24,714 nucleotides of DNA from Scatomorpha gallistercoris (GTDB taxonomy: Bacteria > Bacillota > Clostridia > Oscillospirales > Oscillospiraceae), in the NCBI GenBank assembly GCA_018713005.1, contig DVFX01000051.1, forward strand, positions 1-24,714, read 5' to 3'. How positions within the stretch are numbered: the stretch's first letter is position 1; each line of letters begins with the position of its first letter. A model generated the notes under the pieces. That model ran no database searches. It worked only from the letters and a program-made list of their open reading frames with translations, and was not told the origin of the DNA. This document shows, in pieces, positions 6,155 to 13,898 of this stretch. The position numbers and the translations under genes were made by a program.

Positions 6155-7147
6155 ATGCGAATGTTTCATTTGGCAAGACGCGCGCGGGCTCTCGGCGCGC
6201 TGGCGCTGGCTTTCGCGCTGGCAGGGCCGGTTTGCGCGTCGGCTCAGGACCTGGTCCCGGTCGGCGAAACCGTGGGAATCGAGGCCGCCACAGACGGCCT
6301 GCTGGTGGCGTCGCTCAGCAAGGTGGAAACGGCCGTGGGAGAGTGCTGCCCGTCGGCTGACGCGGGAATACTGCCCGGCGACATTATTATACGCGTAGGC
6401 AGCACGGATATTTCATGCGCGGAGGACTTTGCCAACGCCGTCAGCGCGCTCAACGGCGAGAGCGCGGAGCTGACCGTAATGAGGGACGAGAAAACGCTGC
6501 AGCTGTCCGTGACGCCCGCGCAGGACACATCGGGGGCCTGGAGGCTCGGCCTATGGCTGCGCAGCGGCGTGTCCGGCATAGGGACGGTGACTTACTATGA
6601 CCCGGCCACCGGCGAGTACGGAGCGCTGGGGCACAGCATAAACGACGCCGACACCGGCGTGCTGCTGCCGATAAGCGAGGGCAGCATCTGCGACGCGACG
6701 GTCTCCGACGTCAAGCGCGGAGAGCGCGGCGAGGCCGGCGAGCTGCGCGGCAGCTACGACGCCTCCAACGCCATAGGCACGGTGGAAGAGAACACGCCGC
6801 ACGGAATCTTCGGCACCTCCAGCGGCGGCTTTGACGGCGAACCGGTACCGGTCGCCTCGCCCGACGAGATAACCGACGGCCCGGCCGTGATACGCGCGAA
6901 CGTCTCCGGCGACGAGGTCTGCGAGTACGACGTGGAGATAAGCCGAGACTCGGCCAACTCCGAGCGCCTGCTGGTCACTGTCACCGACCCCGAGCTGCTC
7001 TCAGCCACCGGCGGTATTGTGCAGGGTATGTCTGGCTCGCCGATTTTGCAGGACGGCAAGCTCATCGGCGCCGTAACCCACGTCCTCATATCCGACCCGA
7101 CCCGAGGCTACGGCGTGACAATCAGCGCCATGCTCGACGCGGCGTAA
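6155..7147 (+). CDS. spoIVB: SpoIVB-type sporulation serine peptidase (family S55)
   Basis: A 330-residue exported protease. In Bacillus, SpoIVB is secreted from the forespore and triggers pro-sigma-K processing. Residues about 5-31 form a signal peptide or anchor (RRARALGALALAFALAGPVCASAQ). Residues about 45-120 form a PDZ domain (GILPGDIIIRVGSTDI). The rest is the S55 peptidase domain. The triad is readable as H160 (ALGHSIND), D278 (VTDPEL) and S293 (GMSGSP). The D-S distance of 15 matches B. subtilis D363/S378. I prefer the ATG at 6155 (or 6161) over the longer frame from 6041, because the signal peptide and a G-rich ribosome site lie there. It is shorter than the 426-residue B. subtilis protein. 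It shows the host is a spore former. Confidence 0.92.
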   Translation: MRMFHLARRARALGALALAFALAGPVCASAQDLVPVGETVGIEAATDGLLVASLSKVETAVGECCPSADAGILPGDIIIRVGSTDISCAEDFANAVSALNGESAELTVMRDEKTLQLSVTPAQDTSGAWRLGLWLRSGVSGIGTVTYYDPATGEYGALGHSINDADTGVLLPISEGSICDATVSDVKRGERGEAGELRGSYDASNAIGTVEENTPHGIFGTSSGGFDGEPVPVASPDEITDGPAVIRANVSGDEVCEYDVEISRDSANSERLLVTVTDPELLSATGGIVQGMSGSPILQDGKLIGAVTHVLISDPTRGYGVTISAMLDAA

Positions 7148-7155
7148 GCGTCTGG

Positions 7156-7181
7156 CCGCTCCGGTTTTCCGGAGCGGTCTT
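7156..7181 (+). terminator. Terminator after spoIVB
   Basis: CCGCTCCGG-type 9-bp stem (7156-7164 with 7169-7177), loop TTTT, followed by TCTTTG, 9 bases after the stop codon. Confidence 0.65.
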
Positions 7182-7257
7182 TGCCTCGCTAGTAACGCCA
7201 TTTGTTCATTTTGGCAGAAATATATCTCCAAAACCGCGAACCACCTCCAGTTACAGC

Positions 7258-7285
7258 CCGGAAAATACACTTTCCGGCATTTTTG
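7258..7285 (+). terminator. Second terminator downstream of spoIVB
   Basis: CCGGAAA (7258-7264) pairs with TTTCCGG (7271-7277) and is followed by CATTTTTG. It is a good intrinsic terminator in AT-rich intergenic DNA and isolates the SLH gene from spoIVB transcription. Confidence 0.7.
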
Positions 7286-7400
7286 TTCGGCGTTTCTTGT
7301 ACATATTGCTCATATTTGGACGCATTTTTCAACTGTTTTCGTAAAACTAACTGCCCCTAGTTGGAAACGCCAAGAAATCACGCGGGGTTATTATTTATAC

Positions 7401-7429
7401 TGTACAATTTCTTCGAGATATGATATATT
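7401..7429 (+). promoter_or_regulatory. Promoter upstream of the SLH protein gene
   Basis: TGTACA (7401-7406), 17 bp and TATATT (7424-7429), with an extended -10 TG one base before the -10 box. The predicted start near 7436 leaves a leader of about 280 nt before the gene. Confidence 0.6.
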
Positions 7430-7464
7430 AAATTTGTGCAGTATTTTGGATGTTATCTCAACTG

Positions 7465-7519
7465 ACCCGCCCAACTGCCGGAATCCGCATCGCACGCCGG
7501 GTGGGTTTTTGCTTTCTTT
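7465..7519 (+). terminator. Terminator-like hairpin inside the SLH gene leader
   Basis: ACCCGCCC (7465-7472) pairs with GGGTGGGT (7499-7506; one G-U), and is followed by TTTTGCTTTCTTTTT. It lies between the promoter at 7401 and the gene, about 30 nt after the predicted start, so it could attenuate expression or end a separate short RNA. Confidence 0.55.
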
Positions 7520-7710
7520 TTATAGATGTACATAACACCGCTGCGGGAAAAGGAGTTCAGATATGTAAGGGCAGAATAGAGCTTAAATGTATAGGGAGAC
7601 GTTCGTCAACGGCAGGCCGGCAGCGGCGCGAAGCCGCGCATTCCACGGTTCCTTTACGGCACAGCCCTTGGAGAGGGGCTCTAATAACTACTACATTACT
7701 ACAAGGAGGA
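7520..7710 (+). other. Leader segment of the SLH gene with a start-stop mini-ORF
   Basis: No gene longer than a few codons is supported. AAAAGGAG at about 7549-7555 precedes ATG TAA (7563-7568), a start codon followed at once by a stop. Two hairpins follow: GCGGC-GCGAA-GCCGC (7623-7637) and AGCCCTT-GGAG-AGGGGCT (about 7666-7683). A strong AAGGAGG (7703-7709) then serves the SLH gene. Confidence 0.4.
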
Positions 7711-7714
7711 TATG

Positions 7715-9625
7715 ATGTGTCTGGCTTTTGCCAGCGCATATCATCAGAGCGGCATGAAAAAGTCCTTACGTCTTGCACTCTTCGCATTTTTAGTTATAGC
7801 GCTCACGTTTGCTCTCGGCGCCGGGGCCTCGGCCGGGGGCAGGCTCAGCATGTCGTGCGTTACCGGCGGCGACACGACGGCCGATATAGAGGTCTCCGTC
7901 GTCGACGAGACCGGACAGGAGCTTGAAACCGCGCAGTACAGCGATGTCGGCACCGTCATGAACGCGATGACCTTCACATTCGAGGGTGGGAGCATTATCA
8001 GCCTGGAGTGCTCTTGGGGCACCTTCTTAGCAGGGCCAACTGTCGACGGCGACAAGGTCACGGCCACATGGGTGTGCGGCGCAGCTAGTGACGGCATCAT
8101 ATTCACTATAACGGTCAGCGCGGAAGCCGAGGAGGAGACTGAACCCCCCGAGCCGGTTACCACTGCGCTGGCCGTTAATTATACCGACGCATTCGCCATG
8201 CTGCACACAGCAGGCGTCCGGGTTGACGGCAGCGTGGAGATAACAGGCGGGAAAATGTACGTCGACGGGCGCGAAGCGGAGCTGAGCCCCTCGGCCAGCG
8301 GGCTCGTCGGTGAAATCGAGGGCGAGGCGGCCCCATCATCAGTAATCGTAATAGTGCTATTTTACAACACAGGCAAAGCCGAGATGAGCGCCAGGTTCTC
8401 CGACAGCTTTGACGTGAACGTCGACGGCGGCACGCTCACCGTCAGCGCCGGTTATCAGACCGTAGTCCTTGATATAGAGGGCTACGGCTTTCGCATTTTA
8501 GACGCAGGGGACACTGCCGGATCGCTGCCTGAGCCCGCGTCAAGCGACGGGCAGCGCTTCCTCGGCTGGAAGGACGGCAGCGGCAACATAGTCACGCCCG
8601 GCGACCGCATATATTCAGACACGGTGCTGAAACCCGTCTACGCCTCCGTCACCGGCTACGAAAACTGCGAAGTACACGTCATGAACGAGGACAACGAGCT
8701 CATCTCCGTGCTTGAGGAGAAATACGGGAAGGTCGACCTGTCCTCCGTCCGTATAAGGCTGCTGGGCAGCGAGGCCTACTCCAACGAGGACTATTTCTCC
8801 AACGGCTGGGACGAGAGCTTCAACAAATACGTCGTACACAACTGCACGGCTGAGGCAGGGGGCGTGGACAGCTACGCCAACACCCACATTCCTGCGGAGG
8901 AGCTGAGCGGCATTACTGTGTTCGCCGACACATACAGCGGTCCCGTGCGCCACACCATAGCCCTCGAAGAATTGCGCATAGAGGAGCATGACGGCGTAGT
9001 GGAGCTCTATCTATACGACGAGCCCTATCTGGAGCTGGACACCAGAGGCCGCTTCGCCTACATGCAGGGGCGGACGGATAGCCGCTTTGCCCCCGAGGAG
9101 AGCATCACGCGCGCCGAGGCTGCGTCCATAATATACCGCTGCCTCACCTCGGACAGCCGCAGCTCGCTCACGGAGGCAGGATACTTCAGCGACGTGAGCC
9201 CGGTTTCCTGGTATGGCGAGGCCGTGTCCATGCTCTCCGGAGCCGGACTGGTAAACGGCTACTCCGACGGCGGCTTTCACCCGAACGAGTACATCACCCG
9301 CTGTGAATTCTCCGCCATAGCCGTGAGACTGCTCGGCGCGGGAGAGCTGACGCGCACAGGGCTCTTCAGCGACACCGCCGGGTGCTGGGCCGAGGGCTAT
9401 ATAAACCGCGCCGCCCAGCTAGGGCTCGTCTCCGGGTATTCGGACGGGAGCTTCCGCCCTTACAATTACATCACCCGCGCCGAGGCGGCAAAGCTGATGA
9501 ACGCAATCCTCGGCCGTGAAACCTCCAATTTTGTGTGGTCGCTGCGTGAGTGGGACGACGTGCTCCCGGAGGCGTGGTATTACCTGGACGTCCTCGCCGC
9601 CACCACGGGTGAGATACGCAGCTGA
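7715..9625 (+). CDS. Exported S-layer-homology (SLH) domain surface protein
   Basis: About 636 residues. A clear signal peptide begins at the internal MKKSLRLALFAFLVIALTFA (ATG at 7754). However, the only strong ribosome site (AAGGAGG, 7703-7709) serves the ATG at 7712 or 7715, which adds about 13 residues before that peptide, so the start is uncertain. The middle holds beta-rich, low-similarity modules and an InlB/Flg_new-like repeat (FLGWKDGSGNIVTPGDRIYSD). The last ~190 residues hold three SLH modules (ITRAEAASIIYRCL, NGYSDGGFHPNEYITRCEF, SGYSDGSFRPYNYITRAEA), which anchor the protein to secondary wall polymers. It ends AATTGEIRS, several residues earlier than relatives that continue after ATN-H-(D/E)-Y, so a small late frameshift is possible. 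Function beyond wall attachment is unknown. Confidence 0.88.
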   Translation: MCLAFASAYHQSGMKKSLRLALFAFLVIALTFALGAGASAGGRLSMSCVTGGDTTADIEVSVVDETGQELETAQYSDVGTVMNAMTFTFEGGSIISLECSWGTFLAGPTVDGDKVTATWVCGAASDGIIFTITVSAEAEEETEPPEPVTTALAVNYTDAFAMLHTAGVRVDGSVEITGGKMYVDGREAELSPSASGLVGEIEGEAAPSSVIVIVLFYNTGKAEMSARFSDSFDVNVDGGTLTVSAGYQTVVLDIEGYGFRILDAGDTAGSLPEPASSDGQRFLGWKDGSGNIVTPGDRIYSDTVLKPVYASVTGYENCEVHVMNEDNELISVLEEKYGKVDLSSVRIRLLGSEAYSNEDYFSNGWDESFNKYVVHNCTAEAGGVDSYANTHIPAEELSGITVFADTYSGPVRHTIALEELRIEEHDGVVELYLYDEPYLELDTRGRFAYMQGRTDSRFAPEESITRAEAASIIYRCLTSDSRSSLTEAGYFSDVSPVSWYGEAVSMLSGAGLVNGYSDGGFHPNEYITRCEFSAIAVRLLGAGELTRTGLFSDTAGCWAEGYINRAAQLGLVSGYSDGSFRPYNYITRAEAAKLMNAILGRETSNFVWSLREWDDVLPEAWYYLDVLAATTGEIRS

Positions 9626-9927
9626 GCACGAAAGTGACCCGGCGAGCCGGCCAAAGCGATTGCCCGCGGCCGCAGGCCTGAGCGTTACGGTGCCGTGGTG
9701 GCTTCGCCCCGGGGGGAAACCTGCCGCGCGTGTCCCAAGCGACGTTAACACAAGGCCTGGCGTTAATTAGCGCCAGGCCTTGTAAGATTATTCTGCCGGG
9801 GGTTTGTGAGGGTACGGGCTCCTTAGCTGCCGGCCTCAGTTTGCTCTGCTGCATATAGTGCTGTTCCTGCTAGTTTAATTCTACCCAACAGCGCAAAAAC
9901 CTGCGTTTATTATATGACAATGGCCTG
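9626..9927. other. Intergenic region after the SLH gene
   Basis: About 300 bases with no supportable gene. It contains GC-rich DNA with a GGC-TTC-GCC mini-hairpin (about 9701-9709) and the strong hairpin listed separately at 9750-9783. I see no known RNA element here. Confidence 0.4.
9750..9783 (+). terminator. Strong hairpin, probable terminator of the SLH gene
   Basis: A perfect 13-bp stem (ACAAGGCCTGGCG at 9750-9762, CGCCAGGCCTTGT at 9771-9783) with loop TTAATTAG. The downstream T-content is weak (AAGATTATTC). Confidence 0.6.
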
Positions 9928-9939
9928 TTTTGGCCAAAA
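9928..9939. promoter_or_regulatory. 12-bp palindrome just upstream of the pyrophosphatase promoter
   Basis: TTTTGGCCAAAA, perfectly palindromic, ending 5 bases before the -35 box. It is a candidate operator; the binding protein is unknown. Confidence 0.35.
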
Positions 9940-9944
9940 AGCAC

Positions 9945-9973
9945 TATACAAATCCTCATTTGACTGGTATAAT
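9945..9973 (+). promoter_or_regulatory. Promoter of the pyrophosphatase gene
   Basis: TATACA (9945-9950), 17 bp and TATAAT (9968-9973), with an extended -10 TGG directly before the -10 box. The early mRNA contains a 9-bp hairpin CTCCGCGCC/GGCGCGGAG (9985-10008), 24 bases before GGAGG. Confidence 0.75.
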
Positions 9974-10048
9974 AATTATCACAGCTCCGCGCCTCGATGG
10001 GCGCGGAGAGTACAATTTAAACCCCATTTCACGGAGGACTTTCAGCCC

Positions 10049-11662
10049 ATGAGTGATATTTTCGTCACCGGGCATCGCAACCCGGATACAGATTCCATCG
10101 TGGCCTCGCTGGCCTACGCCAGCCTCCAGAACGCCATGGGCGACCGCTCGTACAAGGCGGTGCGCATAGGCGCCATAAACGACGAGACAGCGCGCCTTCT
10201 CTCGCGCTTCGGCGTGGAGGCCCCGCCGCTCATCAAAAACATGCGCACACAGGTGCAGGACGTGGACTATGACCGCACCCCCGCGCTCGACCGCTCCGTA
10301 CCGCTGGACCTGGCCTGGCGCACCATGCGCGACGTGGAGGCCAGCGTCGTGCCGATAGTCAATGACAACGGCGAGCTCTTCGGCATGCTATCCGCGGGCG
10401 ACATAGCCAGCTACGACATGCAGACCATTGCCGAGAACCGTGTGGACAACGTACCGCTCTTCAACCTGCTGAGCGTACTCGAGGGTACGCTGGTCAACGA
10501 GCTCAACTGCACCGCCAGCGACGTCTCCGGCGAGCTGTACATCGCCCTGCCCCAGAACTACACCGACAGCGCCCTCACCAACCCCGACACCATACTCATC
10601 TGCGGAGACCAGCCCGAGATAATCGACCGGGCCATAGCCAGCGGCGTGCGCTGCCTCATCATCTGCCGCGCCACGCTCAAGAGCGAGTGGGCCGAGGCGG
10701 GCAGCGACATATGCGTAATCTCCACCCCGCTCTCCGCCCGGCGTGTCTCCCGCATCATATACCAGGCCCTGCCCGTGGAGCGCATCATAGAGCCCAAGGA
10801 CATTGTCGCCTTCCATTTGAGCGACTACATCGACGACGTGCGCGAGATAATGCTCAAGAGCCGCTACCGCAGCTACCCCGTGCTCGACGAGGACAACCAC
10901 GTCATGGGTACGATATCCCGCTTCCACCTGCTGCGTCCGCGCCGCAAGCAGGTAGTGCTGGTCGACCACAACGAGGCCGCGCAGAGCGTGCCCGGGCTCG
11001 AGCAGGTTGAGATACTCGAGATAATCGACCACCACCGCCTTGCGGACATCCAGACTACCCAGCCCATCCGCGTCAGGAACGAGCCCGTCGGCAGCACCAA
11101 CACAATACTAACCAGCATGTATCAGGAGCGCGGTATCGTCCCCAACGCGAAGATTGCAGGGCTCATGGCCGGAGCCATACTCTCCGACACCGTCATGTTC
11201 AAGTCCCCGACCTGCACGAAGCGCGACATTGCCATGGCCGAACGCCTGGCGCGTATCGCGGGCGTGACGCTCGACGAAATTGGCCGCGAGCTCTACGCCG
11301 CAGGCAGCACAGACAGCAAGAGCGCCGAAGAGCTCTTCCGTGCCGACTACAAGCAGTTCCACATCGCCGAGCAGAACATAGGCGTGAGCCAGATAACCTG
11401 CGTGGACGCTGACCATCTGCTCTCCCGCAAGGACGAATTCCTAAGGCTCATGGCCGAGCTCAAGGAGAAGCAGGAGTTCGACATGGTTATGCTTATGATA
11501 ACCGACGTGCTCCAGGAGGGATCGCACATCTTCTACGTCGGCAACGACGACACCATCCGCCAGGCCTTCAACAAGGAGCCGCACGACCACTATCTCTTCC
11601 TCAAGGGCGTGATGAGCCGCAAGAAGCAGATTATCCCCATGCTCACCGCACTCTGGGGCTGA
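10049..11662 (+). CDS. Manganese-dependent (family II) inorganic pyrophosphatase with regulatory CBS domains
   Basis: A 537-residue cytoplasmic enzyme that hydrolyses pyrophosphate. DHH-type motifs are readable: HRNPDTD at residues 9-15, then, after a long insert, VDHN and IDHH, and a DHHA2-type C-terminal domain ending with SRKKQIIP, the substrate-binding loop. Residues about 60-300 are inserted between the first and second motif: a CBS (DRSVPLDLAWRTMRDVEASVVP), a DRTGG-like middle and a second CBS (REIMLKSRYRSYPVLDEDN). In known CBS-PPases the insert binds adenine nucleotides and inhibits or activates the enzyme. The start at 10049 has GGAGG about 10 nt upstream; the longer frame from 9914 would cross the promoter and leader. 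It is a single-gene unit with its own promoter and terminator. Confidence 0.93.
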   Translation: MSDIFVTGHRNPDTDSIVASLAYASLQNAMGDRSYKAVRIGAINDETARLLSRFGVEAPPLIKNMRTQVQDVDYDRTPALDRSVPLDLAWRTMRDVEASVVPIVNDNGELFGMLSAGDIASYDMQTIAENRVDNVPLFNLLSVLEGTLVNELNCTASDVSGELYIALPQNYTDSALTNPDTILICGDQPEIIDRAIASGVRCLIICRATLKSEWAEAGSDICVISTPLSARRVSRIIYQALPVERIIEPKDIVAFHLSDYIDDVREIMLKSRYRSYPVLDEDNHVMGTISRFHLLRPRRKQVVLVDHNEAAQSVPGLEQVEILEIIDHHRLADIQTTQPIRVRNEPVGSTNTILTSMYQERGIVPNAKIAGLMAGAILSDTVMFKSPTCTKRDIAMAERLARIAGVTLDEIGRELYAAGSTDSKSAEELFRADYKQFHIAEQNIGVSQITCVDADHLLSRKDEFLRLMAELKEKQEFDMVMLMITDVLQEGSHIFYVGNDDTIRQAFNKEPHDHYLFLKGVMSRKKQIIPMLTALWG

Positions 11663-11672
11663 TACACGAGAC

Positions 11673-11703
11673 AAAAGAGCCGCTGTACAGCGGCTCTTTT
11701 TAT
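11673..11703 (+). terminator. Terminator of the pyrophosphatase gene
   Basis: A perfect palindrome (AAAAGAGCCGCTG at 11673-11685, CAGCGGCTCTTTT at 11688-11700) followed by TATTATT. Confidence 0.92.
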
Positions 11704-11734
11704 TATTGCGGGCTTGAAGTCCGCGCAGCGTAAA

Positions 11735-12171
11735 TTGTCAAACTAAGTGCAACAGGAATTGAGCTCGAAGTCCCATAGCTCCTGGGGAGAATGGAAGTTC
11801 AAGGCTTTGCGAGGCCTGGCGTTGATCAACTCCAGGTTTCGTTTTAGCGTGGCGGGAGCGACACGGGAACGGTGCAGCCGTTCCTCAATTCTGCGCCAGT
11901 TGGCAGATTCGGTACCACGGTCGCAGGTGATCGTTTTGACCAGCTGGGGTGGGAAGGCAGACGGCGCAGCGGCAATGGCGTTCTCCATGGCCTCTGCACT
12001 CCCGTGATTCTTTCCCTTGCGGCGCAGTACTTTCAGGCTGTTTGTTCCGGCGACCAAGTAACCAGCAGCTTTTTCTCTATGTACTTAATCACTTCCTGTG
12101 AACGGAGCATCCCACAGTGGTCTATATGAACTCTTTTATCCCCTTAAAGTGTTGCACCTGATAGTTTAACT
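11735..12171 (-). mobile_element. Decayed IS30-family insertion sequence
   Basis: About 437 bp bounded by imperfect terminal inverted repeats: TTGTCAAACTAAGTGCAACA (11735-11754) and, read inverted, AGTTAAACTATCAGGTGCAACA (12150-12171). An intact IS30 copy is about 1.0-1.2 kb, so more than half is lost. The enclosed transposase pieces are on the minus strand. Confidence 0.8.
11743..12110 (-). pseudogene. IS30-family transposase remnant
   Basis: Three pieces of the transposase survive. From an ATG at 12110 a short frame reads EVIKYIEKKLLVTWSPEQ, matching the N-terminal region. It then stops, and the next frame continues LKVLRRKGK. After a gap come TITCDRGTESANWRRIEERLH (around one catalytic Asp) and ELINARPRKALNFHSPQELWDFE (the C-terminus). 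The first catalytic Asp segment and the WQRGTNEN-like segment carrying the catalytic Glu are both missing. With two internal deletions and a frameshift, the protein cannot be active. Confidence 0.8.
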
Positions 12172-12184
12172 CACCCTGCAGCAA

Positions 12185-12216
12185 AAAACTCCGCCGGAGC
12201 ATACCGGCGGAGTTTT
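12185..12216 (-). terminator. Terminator of the D-2-hydroxyacid dehydrogenase gene
   Basis: AAAACTCCGCCGG (12185-12197) pairs with CCGGCGGAGTTTT (12204-12216). On the minus strand it is followed by TTTTTTGC. The plus-strand side also has TTTTGTTTATTT, so it may work in both directions. Confidence 0.88.
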
Positions 12217-12218
12217 GT

Positions 12219-13211
12219 TTATTTGCGGGGCTTGAGCTCGTTGGCGCACTCGCCGGTGTCGTGGAAGTCGCGGAAATTGTCGAGGGTTATGGCGCTGATG
12301 TTCTCAATCGACGTGTTGGTATAGAATGCAATGTGCGGTGTGAGGATTACATTGTCCATCGCCACAAGCTCGGTCAGCGCCTTGTCCAGCTCGGAGCCGG
12401 ACATTTTCTTATGGACGAAGGAGGCCTCGCCCGGGTACACGTCCGTGGCCAGGGCTGCTATCTGCCCGCTCTTTAGGGCGTCGAGCACGGCGGCAAAGTC
12501 CATGAGCTCGCCGCGGGCAGAGTTGACGAGGTACACGCCGCGCTTCATCGACGCTATGCTCTCGCGGTTTACGATGCCTCGCGTCTGCCCGGTCAGCGCG
12601 CAGTGGAAGATGATGGCGTCGGAGCGGCGGAAGAGCTCCTCCGCCGTGACGTATTCGGCCAGCCCGGCAAGCTCTGCGCGCGGGTGGGGCGTATAGGCCA
12701 GCACATGGCAGCCGAAGCCGTGCAGGAACCTGACGGTCTGGCTGCCTATCAGCCCGGTGCCGAACACGCCGACGGTCATCGAGCCCAACTCACGCGACGG
12801 GGCGAGCGGCATGCTGAAATCCATACCTGCGACCTTGCTGAGCTCACTCTTCAGGCCGCGCAGCAGCGAGAGCAGCACCATGACGGTGTATTCGGAGACG
12901 GCGTTGCGGCTGTACGCGGGCACGTTCGCGCAGCGCAGGCCGTATTTGGCTATGGCGGACAGGTCCATGTGGTCGAAGCCGGTGCCGCGCGTGAGGACGT
13001 ATTTCACGCCGACATCCCGCAGGGAGCGGGAAATTTCGCCGTCTATGTGGCTGGCGCCGTTTATCGCCACGGCCTCGGAGCCCCTGGCGAGCTCAACATT
13101 GTCGGGCAACAGAGGGCGGCGCGTGAGCTCAAGCTCTATCCCGCGCGAGAGCGCCTGGGTGCGCAGGGCCTCCAGCTCGTCCTGCCTTGCGCAGTAAACC
13201 GTGAGTTTCAT
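12219..13211 (-). CDS. D-2-hydroxyacid dehydrogenase (D-lactate dehydrogenase-like)
   Basis: A 330-residue NAD(P)-dependent enzyme expected to interconvert 2-oxoacids and D-2-hydroxyacids. The Rossmann motif is GTGLIG (151-156). Catalytic residues by family alignment are R233 (SARGE), E262 (YPGEA) and H293 (TPHIAFYT). The nearest named relatives are D-lactate dehydrogenases and VanH. The residue after the second Rossmann strand, usually Asp for NAD (AYD), is T174 (AYTPHPR) with an Arg nearby, which may relax cofactor choice. The ATG at 13211 is chosen because AAAGGA lies 9-10 nt upstream; an in-frame ATG six codons earlier lies within that site. VanZ-family and potassium-uptake genes sit upstream, but with a terminator between. 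Confidence 0.88.
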   Translation of the reverse strand: MKLTVYCARQDELEALRTQALSRGIELELTRRPLLPDNVELARGSEAVAINGASHIDGEISRSLRDVGVKYVLTRGTGFDHMDLSAIAKYGLRCANVPAYSRNAVSEYTVMVLLSLLRGLKSELSKVAGMDFSMPLAPSRELGSMTVGVFGTGLIGSQTVRFLHGFGCHVLAYTPHPRAELAGLAEYVTAEELFRRSDAIIFHCALTGQTRGIVNRESIASMKRGVYLVNSARGELMDFAAVLDALKSGQIAALATDVYPGEASFVHKKMSGSELDKALTELVAMDNVILTPHIAFYTNTSIENISAITLDNFRDFHDTGECANELKPRK

Positions 13212-13285
13212 GCTTTTCTTTCCTTTCATGTGTTATGAGTGGGATTATTGCATTCCAAACGCAGGCGCAGCGCAAGCGCGGGGCG

Positions 13286-13317
13286 CAAAAACTCCGGGCC
13301 GCAGATGCGCGGCCCGG
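13286..13317 (-). terminator. Terminator of the VanZ-family gene
   Basis: CCGGGCCGC (13294-13302) pairs with GCGGCCCGG (13309-13317). On the minus strand it is followed by AGTTTTTGC, directly after the VanZ stop. Confidence 0.88.
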
Positions 13318-13322
13318 CGATG

Positions 13323-13850
13323 TCAATGTGGTATGCCGCCGTCAAACCTGACGAGCAGCGGACGGAGGATGCGGAAAGCCAGGTAGCCCATAAGGCCTCC
13401 GGCGGTGTTGGTTATGAGGTCGGTTACGTCAAAGGTGCGCCGGTTAGAGACAGCGCCCCAGCAGTAGAGCAGCTGTATGCTCTCAATGGCCAGGCTGGCC
13501 AGAAAGCAGAGTGCCGTTACCTTGATGAAACCCCGCCGCTTCAGCGTCGGCAGTAGGAAACCCAGCGGCAGGAACATTACAAAGTTGAGTATCACTCCTC
13601 GTCTTGCGCCCAGGTAGCCGCGCTTGATATCCACAAACGGCTCGAGGTTGACTTCATTGAGGAAGAGAGGGTTTGTACCCGGTATGGCCAGCTGGAAGGG
13701 CATCAGAGTCACATATGCCACCAGGCAGAGGTAGACATACATCAGAGTGAACCACACCCTGTAGCGGCGGTCGCGCCTGCGCAGGCGCAGGCGGTAGAGC
13801 AGGACATAGAGAACCGCAAGCAGTGCAAAGTCCAGTAAGATGTCAAACAT
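13323..13850 (-). CDS. VanZ-family membrane protein
   Basis: A 175-residue protein with about four to five membrane helices. The VanZ pattern is visible: PF at the end of helix 2, NLEPFVDI, then ILNFVMFLPLGFLLP, ESIQLLYCWG, and RTFDVTDLITNTAGGLMGY. The family is widespread in Firmicutes and its cellular role is largely unknown. One member, VanZ, lowers teicoplanin sensitivity, but that cannot be carried over to this gene. The start at 13850 is chosen because AAAGGA lies 6 nt before it and the membrane helix begins right there; the longer frame from 13910 overlaps the ktrA stop. A promoter and an inverted repeat precede it. Confidence 0.88.
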   Translation of the reverse strand: MFDILLDFALLAVLYVLLYRLRLRRRDRRYRVWFTLMYVYLCLVAYVTLMPFQLAIPGTNPLFLNEVNLEPFVDIKRGYLGARRGVILNFVMFLPLGFLLPTLKRRGFIKVTALCFLASLAIESIQLLYCWGAVSNRRTFDVTDLITNTAGGLMGYLAFRILRPLLVRFDGGIPH

Positions 13851-13866
13851 AGTTTTTCCTTTCGCA

Positions 13867-13898
13867 GGGGAATGTTCGCCTATAATAACACATTCCCC
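13867..13898. promoter_or_regulatory. 9-bp inverted repeat spanning the VanZ promoter -10
   Basis: GGGGAATGT (13867-13875) and ACATTCCCC (13890-13898) flank the -10 box. The RNA would start near 13875, so half of the repeat is not transcribed. An operator is therefore more likely than an RNA hairpin. Confidence 0.5.

Noticed and set aside
7450..7926. A 158-codon frame through the SLH leader
   Set aside because: It runs through the terminator-like hairpin into an out-of-frame overlap with the signal peptide, and its translation looks random.
10388..11035. A 215-codon minus-strand frame opposite the pyrophosphatase
   Set aside because: It is a Gly, Val and Tyr-rich antisense shadow of a well-supported enzyme.
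12219..13850. A vancomycin-resistance-like cluster (VanH-like dehydrogenase plus VanZ)
   Set aside because: No VanA-type ligase, VanX or VanRS is present. A terminator separates the genes, and both families are common outside resistance operons.
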